A DNA stretch of 64,000 bases from Clusia tigrina (lineage: Eukaryota > Arthropoda > Insecta > Diptera > Clusiidae), in the NCBI GenBank assembly GCA_920105625.2, contig OV050032.1:195935291-195999290 (forward strand), in the 5' to 3' direction. Under the pieces are notes generated by a model that made no database searches, was not told where the DNA came from, and saw nothing but the letters and a program-made list of their open reading frames with translations. Of this stretch, positions 37,093 through 48,118 are shown piece by piece (the stretch's first letter is position 1; each line of letters begins with the position of its first letter). Position numbers and translations under genes: made by a program.

Positions 37093-37755
37093 CACTAGTA
37101 TAAAATTCCGACCACAAGACATCCTTTGTACTATATTTGGCATTCCATGTTTAATTTTTACCAGATTTGTGAACAAACCTCAGTGGATCCTGTGTTCCTA
37201 AGTAGTCAAAGTATGCGCTACTTAGGGCTCCAGTGCCAAATTGTTTAAACCCGATTCTAGCGAAAGCGGAGCACCGTCTCATCTTACTCTCCACAAACCT
37301 GGGAAAGCTAACACTCTGCAACGCCTATCATTCGCTCATGCTTAGCCTACGTAAAGTGACCAGTAATGAGTCCCAGCAGTCTCTCCTACCAATCGACAGA
37401 AGAAAGTTGACGTTCTCTCGGATATAACAGGTAGCATAGCCTTTGACTATTTGCTGTCTCTTACCGGCCCCCCTTCACGATTCTGTGCAAGGACAATATA
37501 ATCGCTAATAGAGCCCTAATGGTAGCACAAGGTATGGGAAGAACAGGTTCCGGGTCAGTAAAACTGGTCTCAGATCCTTCGCAAGTTTATCCGCGACTGC
37601 ATAATCCATAACGCTCGTGTGTCCTGGGACTCATGTTAGCATGCTAACTAGAGACTAAAATGCTTTTCAACATAATTGAATCTGGATTTGCAGCACCAAC
37701 TTGATAGTGTGACAAGGGGCCAACCCCATCCACACTTCACATCGTGCAGTACAAT
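37093..37755. other. Probable decayed retroelement DNA
   Basis: The stretch has coding-like base composition but stops in all frames. It lies just 5' of a plus-strand non-LTR fragment and may be its eroded upstream part. No motif could be placed. Confidence 0.3.
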
Positions 37756-38241
37756 ATCGTCAGACACCCCATTTATTTCTGTAGGCATTGCTATTATTCT
37801 CTCCTTTAGGATATCTCGTATTCCTTAAGTTACACCCATGCCTCTCGCTACCTGCAAACACTGCCTTACCTCTAGTTTCGTCGAACAGGCCAACAAAAGA
37901 TGGCGGGATGAAAAGCACCTGCAGTACGACCAGACAAGTCCGGCCTGCTTTTGATCCCAAACGCATCAAAGAGCTAATCTTCATAAATAGACAATAGCTC
38001 TGTTGTAGCAGTCTTGACAGGACATTGTCTGTCTGGCCGCCACGCCAATACGCTGAACCTCGATGAGCGGTACTCCTGTCGTAGCTGTCAATATGAGAAT
38101 GAGAATGTGGAAGAGGCCATAGACCGTCTACTCTGTCACTATCTGGCCGCAAAACCCCAGGCTGCCCCTCTTCAATGGCCTGGACAATCTGAAATCAGTC
38201 AATGTAAAACACTTGAGATTCGTTCTCTTTTGAAACAGGCT
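37756..38241 (+). pseudogene. 3' fragment of a non-LTR retrotransposon
   Basis: Reads STCSTTRQVRPAFDPKR, then after a stop and frameshift LTGHCLSGRHANTLNL and YSCRSC with EEAIDRLLCH: the linker and Cys-His tail after RNase H. The 3' UTR is amplified in the adjoining 71-bp array. Confidence 0.75.
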
Positions 38242-38845
38242 GGAGTAAGGCTCCCCATAGATACTCAGGAAGTGCACACATATCCTCTAACTTGTGGTAT
38301 CACAATGGGCCTGGAGTAAGGCTCCCCATAGATACTCAGGAAGTGCACACATATCCTCTAACTTGTGGTATCACAATGGGCCTGGAGTAAGGCTCCCCAT
38401 AGATACTCAGGAAGTACACACATATCCTCTAACTTGTGGTATCACAATGGGCCTGGAGTAAGGCTCCCCATAGATACTCAGGAAGTACACACATATCCTC
38501 TAACTTGTGGTATCACAATGGGCCTGGAGTAAGGCTCCCCATAGATACTCAGGAAGTACACACATATCCTCTAACTTGTGGTATCACAATGGGCCTGGAG
38601 TAAGGCTCCCCATAGATACTCAGGAAGTACACACATATCCTCTAACTTGTGGTATCACAATGGGCCTGGAGTAAGGCTCCCCATAGATACTCAGGAAGTG
38701 CACACATATCCTCTAACTTGTGGTATCACAATGGGCCTGGAGTAAGGCTCCCCATAGATACTCAGGAAGTACACACATATCCTCTAACTTGTGGTATCAC
38801 AATGGGCCTCTACAAAGCCTAAGTGTGTCTTCTGGCCGATTATCT
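38242..38845 (+). repeat. Eightfold 71-bp tandem repeat of a retroelement 3' end
   Basis: Units start GGAGTAAGGCTCCCCATAGA at 38242, 38313, 38384, 38455, 38526, 38597, 38668 and 38739. Each ends with TGGTATCACAATGGGCCT, the non-LTR 3' UTR motif. Units differ almost only by G or A in AAGTGCACAC/AAGTACACAC (G in units 1, 2 and 7). After the last unit the normal 3' UTR resumes (CTAAGTGTGTCTTCTGG). Confidence 0.97.
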
Positions 38846-39319
38846 GTGTCCTAGACGTAAACCTCAACTTAAACCGAAAACTAAACCAATCTCGTTGTCG
38901 ATTCCATCCGATTTCAATATTCAGTGTTCATTTAGTACGAGGCGCAGTATTACTCTCCTTGCCCTCCAGTAATCTCATCATTGTTACCAGAAATCTCCAG
39001 GTTTCAGCAGTTGAATGAAGTAGATGGTATTACATGAAATATATAAACAATCCGATATTTCACGTGTTGTATTACGAGAACTTTATCAGTATTATTATTA
39101 TCAGTATCAGCACTCATTTGTCTTTCCACCCCAGTTATATTATCTTTATATTTTTAAAGTCGATGTTGACGTGAATCTAACTAACCATATATTTTGTTGT
39201 GACGATTATTGGCGCTTGGTCCCTTCAATGCCAGCTAAACACTGCGCTTACTGCACGGTCTTGTGACATTATCATCACAAGTTGAGTGCCCGAAAAGCAT
39301 GTGCTAAGTTACACTTCTC
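38846..39319. other. AT-rich intergenic DNA
   Basis: No gene recognised. Confidence 0.35.
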
Positions 39320-40290
39320 ATAAGGAGCATTATTTGATCATTTGAGCGCTTACTACGATTTTCGGTCGTAATAATCGTCCCACCAGACAGGCTGCGCATG
39401 CTATAGTGGATTAATTGGAGTCAATAGTGAATATGGAATGTTCCAGTGCCAGTGAGACAATGCACCGGACGAACTATCGCAGCCATAAGTGCTTCAGTTC
39501 AAAATGAGCCAAATCAGCCGATTACAGGAATTGGGAATCTCTCAGTACAGAATGCGCACAATTTTGCATAAAGATCTTGGATTCTACCCTTACAAGATCA
39601 CATTAACTCAAGAACTGAAGCCTCTTGATCAGTTGAAGCGCCGAAACTTCTCCGATTGGGCTCTGCAGATGCTTGAAGATAATACTGAAATTTTGAAATC
39701 TTCACCGAGGAAGCTAATTTTTGGCTTAATGGCTTTGTCAATAAGCAAAATATGCTGTGCATGCTATAGTGGATTTATTGGAGTCAGTAGTGAATATTGA
39801 ATGTTCCAGTGCTGTGCTGCAAGAGACTCCATTGTATCCACAAAAGGTGACCGCGTGGTGTGGATTTCATGCCGGGGGTGATTGGACTGTATTTTTTCGT
39901 CAATTAAAATGATGACGATCATATGTTATGGTCAACGGAGTTATCTATTGTGCCACATTGGAAGACTATTTATGGCCGGAATTGGATGGATCTGACATCA
40001 ATGATTTGTGGTTCCAACAAGAAGGTGCAAAAGCGGGTCATACTATCCATTGAAGGGGAAGCTCGGTAAACGTGTCATGGCAAGAAATGGTCCGTTCGAC
40101 AGGCCACCATGCCAACCATGCTAGAGGAGCTCAGGAACAATATCGAACTGGAAATTCCCAAAGTTCCGGTCGATATGTGTGGAACAGTGGTGGGAAATTG
40201 GCTCCAAAAAACCAATAGCGCAAACATATCAACGAGATCGAGTTCCATACTTAAATGTAACATGTGTACTACTCGAACACCTGGAATCAA
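39320..40290 (+). pseudogene. Degenerate Tc1/mariner-like (DDE) transposase
   Basis: Pieces of one transposase are readable in order across frames: a helix-turn-helix end with RTILHKDLGFYPYKITLTQELKP split by the 20-residue convention, then VTAWCGFHAGG, then WPELDG.DINDLWFQQ.GA, then ELRNNIELEIPKVPVDMCG. This order matches insect DDE_3-type transposases. It has many frameshifts and stops, and an internal 60-base block from 39394 is copied at 39752 inside the core. No terminal repeats were identified. Confidence 0.75.
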
Positions 40291-41499
40291 TTTCATCCCG
40301 ATATCTCAATTATTCTGTGTTTTATTTATATACAAAATTGTTATGTCCTTATCAAAAATCTCGTTATATAAATTTGTTAACTATTTTTAACATGAATTGC
40401 TGTTAAATTGATCGACTTTAATTAAGCATAAAATATCAAACAAATGTTGTTGAATCACTTGACACAATCCAGTGATCGAACTATTAGCAGAACAGTTTCT
40501 TCTAATTATATTAATTGCATAATATTAATTTTATTTATATTCATAGCATTGTATACAACAGAACTTATGTTCGTGTCTTCTCGCCTCCGTTTATGATTGC
40601 AGCCTAAAAGTATGCAGTTGTTTTGTACAACGCTGTAGCATTATTTGACGCTGTGCTGCGAAATAAAAATTTTGAGCTTACACCACATTCCATGGAATGC
40701 GCATACTTTCATGGGGCAATATTATAGAGTGTATGGGTGGGTGTGCATGTGTGTATTTTTGAATGTGTGTGTGTGTGTGTTTTCGCGTGTGTGGTAATAC
40801 GAGTACATTCCATTTTACATAATGGTACCGATGGCAGCGCTAATTGTATTTACGTGCTTTACAATTTTTACCTGGATTACATTTGCACACACAAAAGGCA
40901 TTTCCAACTTCCGCAGCTAATTAGTGAGTTTTAAGTCTGGATTGTGCAGAAATTCTCTGAAAATCATCAACCGATTTTTTACTTTATAAATTAAATTGCT
41001 GTGCTGACTAAGCTGATATTTAATTTAATAACCACAATTGTTTCACTTTATTTCTGAAATGTGTTCACTTAAATTCTGAAACAGAATTGATACGAGCACA
41101 CATCAGTGCAGTTATTAAATTTGAGATATAAAATTGCTTCCAGCATCATATTGTGACGCCATGCAAACCAGATTTTCATCCTTTTTGATTTAAGTTCCTT
41201 CACATTTCTCAAGCGTTTTATATTACGTGTACATAAAGCTTAAGTGGGTGTTGTGTTTTCCACTCTCCTTCCCATTATTTTGCTTTTCATTTCGCTGAAG
41301 CCTTCCGTTAAGACGCACCCTTTAATGAGTATAAAATGAATATTTCATAAGGACTGCATAATGGCGCCCTTAATTAACGTAGTAATGCATCTTTAATTTC
41401 TTGTTCCTAAAATAAAGCTCTTAATTTGTATAATATTCTCTCATTCCAGCACTTTCAAAGAACAGAGAATTTCAGAAATAAAAGTGAAATATTCAATAT
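40291..41499. other. AT-rich intergenic DNA
   Basis: Nothing coding was recognised. TTGACACAATCCAGTGATCG at 40459-40480 resembles the LTR 3'-end block of this window and may be an LTR scrap. A TG-rich patch lies at 40735-40795. Confidence 0.35.
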
Positions 41500-42014
41500 T
41501 GTTACGAAATTGCCCTCCTGACAATTTACTCTAACTCTCAATACTCGGATTCGTACCACTGGATTGTGTAGTAATCAAACGATCGCTGATTAAATTAAAA
41601 TAACTAACTTTTTTTAATTGTTGCTATTTACACACTTAATATTATTAGGCTTAAAGTTTCCTTTATGACAAATTGCACTTTATTTAATAATTCATTCACT
41701 TTATTACTTCTTAATCACAATTACAAATGTTTCGATTGAAAATGCACGATGTAGACACTGTTACGATTAAAATTCGACTGCTTCTACTTTGAATTCTGTT
41801 GTGGCTCATATACCTTTCTTATGGTTGAAGTAGAACATTCTAGAACATTCTCGAATTTTATCTACACTTCGAAAGGGGTTCTTGAGGAAGCTTTTTCTCC
41901 GAACAGATTGTGTCTTGACTTATATACACCACTCTCGTAGCAACTGAACTTAATCTCAACTTTAAATGGGTATCCTAAAAGTATGCATGTATGTTATGTT
42001 TCAATATTCTAACA
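41500..42014 (-). mobile_element. LTR of a gypsy-like retrotransposon, minus orientation
   Basis: Read on minus it runs from TGTTAGAATATTGAAAC (42014) to GGCAATTTCGTAACA (41500). It contains GCATACTTTTAGGAT, a TATATAAG promoter-like motif, TTCTAGAATGTTCTA blocks, an AATAAA, and ACACAATCCAGTGGTACG. It shares order and sequence with the LTR at 55000-55919. No internal region adjoins it and no target duplication is clear. Confidence 0.75.
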
Positions 42015-42413
42015 GAATACACGTGTATGTCGATTTTATGAGGAATAATCATAAAGGAAGGATGAATATTGTCAGTAAGCATGAATAAAAAGTTGTGGTG
42101 ATGGTTGCTGATTCTTCTATAGTTAATGATCTGACTGCATTTTGCGGTATTTGATAGGACCATCAATAGAAGCTTTTTCTATGAAAATAGAATTTCACTC
42201 GTAGCATTGCGGTGATAAAAATTCTTGTGAATAAGTGGGGATGTGAATGCAATGTTGTTGCTGATATTCGTGGTTTGATTACTCGAAATAGGACGAGTGC
42301 ACTCAGATAGCAATTTGGAGAACTTGTACTTCGATTAGAACATAAAATATACTAAATTAATGGGACTAAAATGTATTTCTTCCCTTTAATTTATCACATT
42401 TATATCACAATTC
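42015..42413. other. Intergenic DNA without recognised genes
   Basis: No gene recognised. Confidence 0.35.
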
Positions 42414-42650
42414 AATTATCATTCATTTGGTGGTTCAATTATCATTCCTTTGGTGGTTCAATTATCATTCATTTGGTGGTTCAATTATCATTCATTTGGT
42501 GGTTCAATTATCATTCCTTTGGTGGTTCAATTATCATTCATTTGGTGGTTCAATTATCATTCCTTTGGTGGTTCAATTATCATTCCTTTGGTGGTTCAAT
42601 TATCATTCCTTTGGTGGTTCCATTATCATTCCTTTGGTGGTTCCATTTGA
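42414..42650. repeat. 23-bp minisatellite, about ten units
   Basis: Unit TTCAATTATCATTCCTTTGG plus TGG, with a C/A variant before TTTGG. The unit length is not a multiple of three, so open frames appear in all three plus frames; these are repeat artefacts. The last two units carry TTCCATT. Confidence 0.95.
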
Positions 42651-43228
42651 AAACATTTTGTGCACACCAATATCCTCACCCACTGCTACTCAAAATTCCG
42701 GGTCTCTTATGTATCATCTAAAAATATTCGTCCTTTTTATTTTGGAAGGCACTCACCGCGAATCTTTTGGCAGACAATCAATATTTAAACATTTCGTATT
42801 CCCAAACTTAAATAGGTATACAAATTTGAAATTCCTTGTAACTTTTTCAATTGGCAAAGTAATGTATCCTGGCTCTATTTCACCTGCGGCTTGGCCCGGA
42901 TACTTTCACAAAATAAACAATGTCTCTCCTCTTTTTTTGCTAATGTGGTAACGAGGAAGAACTGCATAATCAACCGTGTCATATGCCAAAGGATATCAAT
43001 CATCTGTCAGGTACCAAAGAATGCACCCCGTCTTTACTGACATTGCAGAATGATGGTAGGTCTACTGACTGGATGCAAAAAAGGTGTGACTAACTAATAA
43101 CGATGAGAGCAAGATATATAAAGACAGACGTCAGGGAAACCATGGAATTCCTCCTATGCTTCTATCAGTTGATCTGAAGAACATGTCAAAAATACCTGGG
43201 AATTCTCTGATTTGGAGGATTGGAAAGG
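42651..43228. other. Intergenic DNA without recognised genes
   Basis: No domain recognised; open frames entering from the minisatellite lack motifs. Confidence 0.35.
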
Positions 43229-43236
43229 GTGGCAAC

Positions 43237-43533
43237 CAGAGAATACAGCGTAAAGCAACTTAAACGTCAAACGGCAAAGCAGCGAAATAAAGCAGACGGA
43301 CGTTGTACCCGAATCCACTGAAAATCGTGGTGATTCCACTCAGAATCGTGGTGAATCCACTCAGAATCGTGGTGAATCTACTCAGAATCGTAGTGAATCC
43401 ACTCAGAATCGTGGTGAATCTACTCAGAATCGTGGTGGATCCACTCAAAATCGTGGTGAATCCACTCAAAATCGTGGTGTGTCCGCTACGGACGCAGGCA
43501 GCGAAAAAGGCTTTATTTTCTCTGTGTTCTCTG
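43237..43533. mobile_element. hAT-type MITE, family member 3 (297 bp, expanded interior)
   Basis: 8-bp duplication GTGGCAAC / GTAGCAAC (7 of 8) at 43229-43236 and 43534-43541. Ends CAGAGAATACAGCG and TTTTCTCTGTGTTCTCTG. The interior holds eight 21-bp units (AATCGTGGTGAATCCACTCA plus one base) instead of three, which accounts exactly for the 105-bp size difference from member 2. Confidence 0.93.
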
Positions 43534-43588
43534 GTAGCAACTCGGGAGTCACCACTCTTCTAAAATTAACAATAAAAAGGTTGTATTT

Positions 43589-43940
43589 GTAACAAACCTT
43601 ACTTCCTCGATCTTAAAATGATATCGCAAAGTCCTAGCAGGGATATACCTAGCCAATTTGGTCCGCCGGTTTAGGTATTATATAAAATTACTTATACATA
43701 TTAATTATATCTAGAACTCTCTATATAGATATATCATATAGTCAGAGACATACACCCTCTTTCACTCGCAAGCATCACACTTAGTCTAAGGATACTTAAG
43801 TTTAGCTTCAAGCTTAGATAATAAGATTAGTCTGTAAATGACCGTGTTACTGAAAGCATCGGCAATAAAGGAAAATAAGTATTGAGAAACCAACAAAGAA
43901 GTTGAAGCCAATCATTCTTTCATACAGACACATTGCAACA
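43589..43940 (+). mobile_element. Candidate LTR followed by a primer-binding-site-like sequence
   Basis: TGTAACAAACC...CATTGCAACA has TG...CA ends. It contains CTCTATATAGATATA (promoter-like) near 43720 and GGCAATAAAGG (polyadenylation-like) near 43861. Just past the end is CTGGCTACCAAATT, reminiscent of retroviral-type primer binding sites. No second LTR or gag/pol was seen. Confidence 0.4.
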
Positions 43941-44560
43941 AGAGCTGGCTACCAAATTAAGGAACGATCCAGACGGATCTGGGGCCTATTTCTAACTATA
44001 TTTGCTGCTGTTGCTCTCTGCTTCTAAGGGTATAAATCATCAGTGATGTTGTGTCTTACTCTCATACTCAGAGGTGTAAATGATGCTGAGTTCTGGATTG
44101 GATTAGAATAACAACGAAAACCGCCTGATTAAATAAAAAGGAGTGCAGTTGTGGCTTGGAAGGAACAGCTATAAGAGTGATATGGAAGTAATAGTTATTA
44201 AAATATATCTAATTTTATTTAACTAAGCAAGTGAATTACTGCTAAATCAAACTTATTTAATTATAGTTAAATTATCAAAAATATTGTTTAATAACTTGAC
44301 AAAATCAACTGATAAAATGAATAAACAAACAAATATGAGGTATTTTATAGGGCAATTTGATCCCCAAGATTAGAAAAAGCCCATAAAAAAGCCGACTCCG
44401 ACATTACTTCATATCTTAAGGTACGAGTAATTGATCAAGCGGCTCGTAAAATCATGAAAACAAAGTGAGGATCTGACTGAACCATGGCGATATATAACTC
44501 ATATAATGTTGTATAACTCATATAGAAGTAGGGTAGGCTGGAGAGCCACCGAAGAAGGAG
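43941..44560. other. Intergenic or decayed LTR-element internal DNA
   Basis: No gene or motif recognised. Confidence 0.3.
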
Positions 44561-44568
44561 GTATTGAT

Positions 44569-44753
44569 CAGAGAACACAGAGAAAAGAAACTCTTTTTAG
44601 CTGCCAGCGTCCGTAGCGGACACACCACGATTTTGAGTGGATTCACCACGATTCTGAGTGGATTCAACACGATTTTCAGTGGATTCATGTACAAGGTCCG
44701 TCTGCTTTATTTCGCTGCTTTGCCGTTTGATGTTTAAGGTTCTGTATACTCTG
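44569..44753. mobile_element. hAT-type MITE, family member 4 (185 bp)
   Basis: 8-bp duplication GTATTGAT / GTTTTGAT (7 of 8) at 44561-44568 and 44754-44761. The left end CAGAGAACACAGAGAAAAG is the best preserved of the family. It has three interior 21-bp units, inverted relative to members 2 and 3. Confidence 0.93.
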
Positions 44754-44820
44754 GTTTTGATGCCCATTGTGCTCTCCTTCTCTCATACTCAGAGTCATAA
44801 ATGACACTATTGACCTTTTG

Positions 44821-44891
44821 TTACGTATTATTGTGTAGGAGATTTAAAGCTCCGCGACCTTTCGATCTATTGTGCCGCCATCAGAGGTTGT
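44821..44891 (-). mobile_element. 3' UTR scrap of a non-LTR element (third class)
   Basis: On minus it reads GGCACAATAGATCGAAAGGT followed by CGCGGAGCTTTAAATC, the 3' UTR motif that follows the CRFCMEE tails at 45.6 and 60.0 kb. No coding part adjoins directly. Confidence 0.65.
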
Positions 44892-45293
44892 AACGAATCT
44901 TTTTTCTGTCGGGGTACCCTCAGCGATGTCCAGGAGTCGTGCACATAAATTCTTCACTTTTTATCCTTTTGTCCTTATATATTTATTTATTATTATTAAT
45001 AAAACTTCCTGGCTCACAATAATTCTCTGATTTATTTAATTATCCTTGACAGACTCTGTAGAGAAATATGTTTCGTATTTTCCCGATGATTCAAGACAAA
45101 TTGAACTATTTGAACTTTCAAGCAAATTGTGTCCTTATGATGCCTCTGCCTATCGGTTGATCCTGTAGTCTCTGACGTAGTCGAAGTTGCTTATGTTCCT
45201 TATGTCGTCGATATCGCGGCTGTGCTTAATACGTTGGAAATTATTTATGTTCTTTAACGAACTTCGAATACTTGTTTTCCACTTTGAACGTTT

Positions 45294-45444
45294 TTCCTCC
45301 ATACAGAATCTGCAGGAGCCTTCCGAGTTGACCCCCATCCTCCCCATATGTGAGTTAAATTTATATTTACACTTTAAACTGAACTCACATATGGTGAGGA
45401 GGGAGGTCACCTCGGAAGGCTTCTGCAGATTCTGTATGGAGGAA
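45294..45444. repeat. Long palindrome within retroelement tails
   Basis: 63-nt arms (45294-45356 and 45382-45444) are about 91 percent complementary and enclose a 25-nt loop. Each arm encodes the same CRFCMEE tail on opposite strands, so the structure is two non-LTR 3' coding ends placed head to head. Confidence 0.9.
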
Positions 45445-45665
45445 GAGGAGACGTCTTTGCAGGTGTTGACAGAATGTCTGGCTCTCATGCACATCCGCAG
45501 GAAATACTTTGGATTCTTCCAGGTCTCTGCCAGTGATGTGAAACCTCTGGAGCCAAAACTTGTCATCACGTTTATCCTGAGGATAGCACCCAAAGATGTA
45601 CTTTAACTTCAGATGGGAGGCACAATGGATCGAAAGATCGCAATAACAATAACAAGAAACTCAGG
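45340..45665 (+). pseudogene. 3' end of a non-LTR retrotransposon (CRFCMEE class)
   Basis: Reads SEGFCRFCMEEEETSLQVLT, then RRKYFGFF and SDVKPLEPKLVITFI, the RNase H-distal tail, to a TAA at 45604. The 3' UTR has GGCACAATGGATCGAAAG and ends in AATAACAATAACAA. Closely similar to 59880-60092. Confidence 0.8.
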
Positions 45666-46003
45666 GAGCTTGTTTAGTAGGTTAATATGCATCCACCTTA
45701 TAGTCTGGACCTGGCACCATATGGTTACCACCTGCTCTTGTCTACGGCGAATAATTTTGCTGGTGAAACATTCGCCTCAAGAGAAGCTTTTGAAAATCGA
45801 CTGTTCCAGTTTTTTGCCAGTAATGATGAGGGTTTCTATGAGAGAAAGAAATTCTCATTATCATAATGAAATTATCTTCAGATTGGCAACAGGTTATCGA
45901 ACAAAACGGTGCTTATTTGACCTAAACTGGATCATTCTCTAACTAGGCTTTATTTAGCCTTAAATTTCAAGCAAAAATAATGGAGTTCTTTTTACTACAC
46001 CCT
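45666..46003 (+). pseudogene. C-terminal fragment of an older mariner transposase
   Basis: Reads MHPPYSLDLAPYGYHLLLST, with the usual third catalytic Asp position replaced (PYG instead of PSD), then FAGETFASREAFENR and DEGFYER. The TTTTTACTACACCCTC at the end may be an old terminal repeat. A different subfamily from the copies at 26.6 and 48.3 kb. Confidence 0.7.
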
Positions 46004-46110
46004 CTATATTGAAACATGATGGCATACTGAAGCATGATTGCATACTTTTAGGATCCCATCTAGAGTTAGAGGTTGTGTGCACCACGCTATGTATTTAAGC
46101 CAACACACAA
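46004..46110 (+). mobile_element. 5' fragment of the gypsy-like LTR
   Basis: TATTGAAACATGATGGCATA is followed by a short local repeat and GCATACTTTTAGGATCCCAT, then GTGTGCACCACGCTATGTAT. This matches the 5' portion of the LTR starting near 55008 and, on minus, the one ending at 42014. Confidence 0.6.
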
Positions 46111-47624
46111 TCCATGCAGATGGTGTAAAGAATGTCCTTGAATGAAAAGAGAAACTCTTGTACGTTTCTGCCACCAACAAACTATCTTCCCTTCTCCTTA
46201 TTATGGTGTAAAATTTCACACTCCACTATAATCCATTGTACTGCAATTTCTTTTACATATGTAAAGGCAATTAGGAACGTCAACCCGGTGTGGCACTAGT
46301 GGCGCTAGTGCACCAGTGACCAGGTCAATCGAGGTGCAATTGGTTGCAGTGAATCGAACTTAATCGAGCGATTGACTACTCTTACCTGCTCACTTAAAAT
46401 GAACTCTTTGTTATTGATCACTACACCCAGTATTGTATTTGGTCATGGTTATCTCTATTTAAAATATTCCTGAGGGAATGGCAATTTTATGTTTAGCCTT
46501 TTGGTAGATTCTCCCGCTTTAAGTAAACCAAACAATGTGATTAAAATATTTCCATTTTACGGGCACAGCGTTTCGTTTTAAGACTAGCATAGTACCATCA
46601 TCTTGGTGTGATCATCTTCAAACATATGCATTTAAGGATAATTTATGCAGGATAAACGAGCACATCGCTTGAAAACCTTGAAATGCTAATCTGCAAATAG
46701 TCAAACTCCTTATACTTGACATAAATACCTGTGATATTTAACATTATGTACTTCCTCTTAATACATATACGAGTGCTCTGCGGTGTGTGTGTGCTCTTCG
46801 GTGCATCTGTGTGTCATTTTACACATATCCTTTTTATCCAAAAATTGGTTCAACAACGTAAATTTCACTTTCACCGTGTTGAAAACCGCGCGTGCGGAGA
46901 AAAAACCACACACAACCAAAATGGGGCTACGCCACAACACCGACTTCACTTGCATAATGGAGCTGTCGACAAGCACAAGATATACGAGTGCCTACATAGA
47001 TAGGCACAGCCAGGCGGACTACATGCATTAAGGCTGTATTTGGCACCAACGTGCCCACTCGCACATACTCGCAAATGCATGCAAGCCGTCTGCATGAGAC
47101 CGGTGTGTGCCTGCCTGCCTATCTGTAGGTTTGGCGTTGGAACTCGTACATTCGTGCCCCGTGTCAATGCTAGAACTACTCGCATATCCTCTCGTTTGCG
47201 AGTACATGCACTGCTGTTGCATTCCGTTGCCACAGCCGCACTCACAGTCCCAGTCGCACCACACTCGTACGTGTGAGTGTGTGTGTGTGCATACGCACAT
47301 ATATGGGCCCATTGGCGAAGTCGTCATAGTCGCAGTCGTCGCAGCAACCGTAACCGTAGCCGCCGCCATCGCATCCTGCTGGCGAAGTTGCTGCTGTTAT
47401 AATAGTGTTGTTGTGTTATTGCGCTTGCCGTACATTGCATCCTTTTGAGAAACGTATGCAATATTGGCAGTGCATTTACCTCTGTGGTTTATATAAAGCA
47501 CGACATGCATCCATCCATCCATGCATCGCCTCATATCGGCGTGGTGTGGTGGTGCAAATGGTGGCTTATATTACGTACTTGCCTGTATGTAGCCCGATTC
47601 CGCTCATTGGCCTTGTATGCAAAT
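46111..47624. other. Intergenic DNA with a low-complexity island
   Basis: No gene confirmed. From 46780 to 47450 the sequence has TG/CA runs and CCGTAGCCGCC-like segments, producing long Cys- or Val-rich frames on both strands that look artefactual. Confidence 0.3.
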
Positions 47625-47837
47625 TTAATGGTGAATCGTCATCGTCATGATACGAGTATTGCCATTATGCACGTTCTTCCGTTGTTGATTGTTGTTGCTC
47701 ATGTAAATAGGTTGCCGTGAAATTTCGCTATTATTGTTGGCGTTGCCGTCACCGTCGCCGTCGCCGAAATCGTTGTTGTTATTGTTTTTATTGTTCGTGT
47801 TGTCGGTACAAACACCCTCCAATGTGGGAGAAGACAA
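47625..47837 (-). CDS. Possible coding exon of unknown gene
   Basis: A 70-codon minus-strand frame reads SPTLEGVCTDNTNNKNNNNN, then alternating Asp-Gly residues and SRQPIYMSNNNQQRK, ending in TAA. Asn, Asp and Gly codons mostly end in C, unlike surrounding DNA. A possible AG acceptor lies just upstream near 47845. No domain and no partner exon were recognised. It could equally be a low-complexity accident. Confidence 0.2.
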   Translation of the reverse strand: MSSPTLEGVCTDNTNNKNNNNNDFGDGDGDGNANNNSEISRQPIYMSNNNQQRKNVHNGNTRIMTMTIHH

Positions 47838-47925
47838 TACTTTTGTAAGACCACCCGTGCTGCCGCATTGCCCGTTTCAAAATATTAGTATACCAAGACA
47901 AGATTGAAGGTCAAGATCAAGGTCA

Positions 47926-48118
47926 TTGGCCCTCTGTGGAGCACCTCTCCTATGAGTAGTGGCATTATTTTTAAAAATATCTAATATTTTGGCAGGCTTT
48001 TTGGTACTTCCAATGTTTATGGAAATCAAGGGTAAGGACGAGTATCCTGGCATTTTGGAAGGCAGTCACAATGGACATAGATGTCTCCAAGTGCTTCCCA
48101 ACCTAATCTAACCTAACC
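47926..48118 (+). mobile_element. 3' UTR remnant of a non-LTR retrotransposon
   Basis: Contains CAGTCACAATGGACATAGAT, then GTCTCC, and ends CCTAATCTAACCTAACC. The same 3' UTR class as the inserted element at 51761-52949, which is on minus. Confidence 0.7.

Noticed and set aside
42371..42951. Plus-strand frames with repeated WWFNYHSFGGSI
   Set aside because: Generated by the 23-bp minisatellite, which is open in all plus frames and carries no domain.
45150..45593. A minus-strand gene encoding the CRFCMEE protein
   Set aside because: It results from the palindrome of retroelement tails; both strands give parts of the same non-LTR tail.
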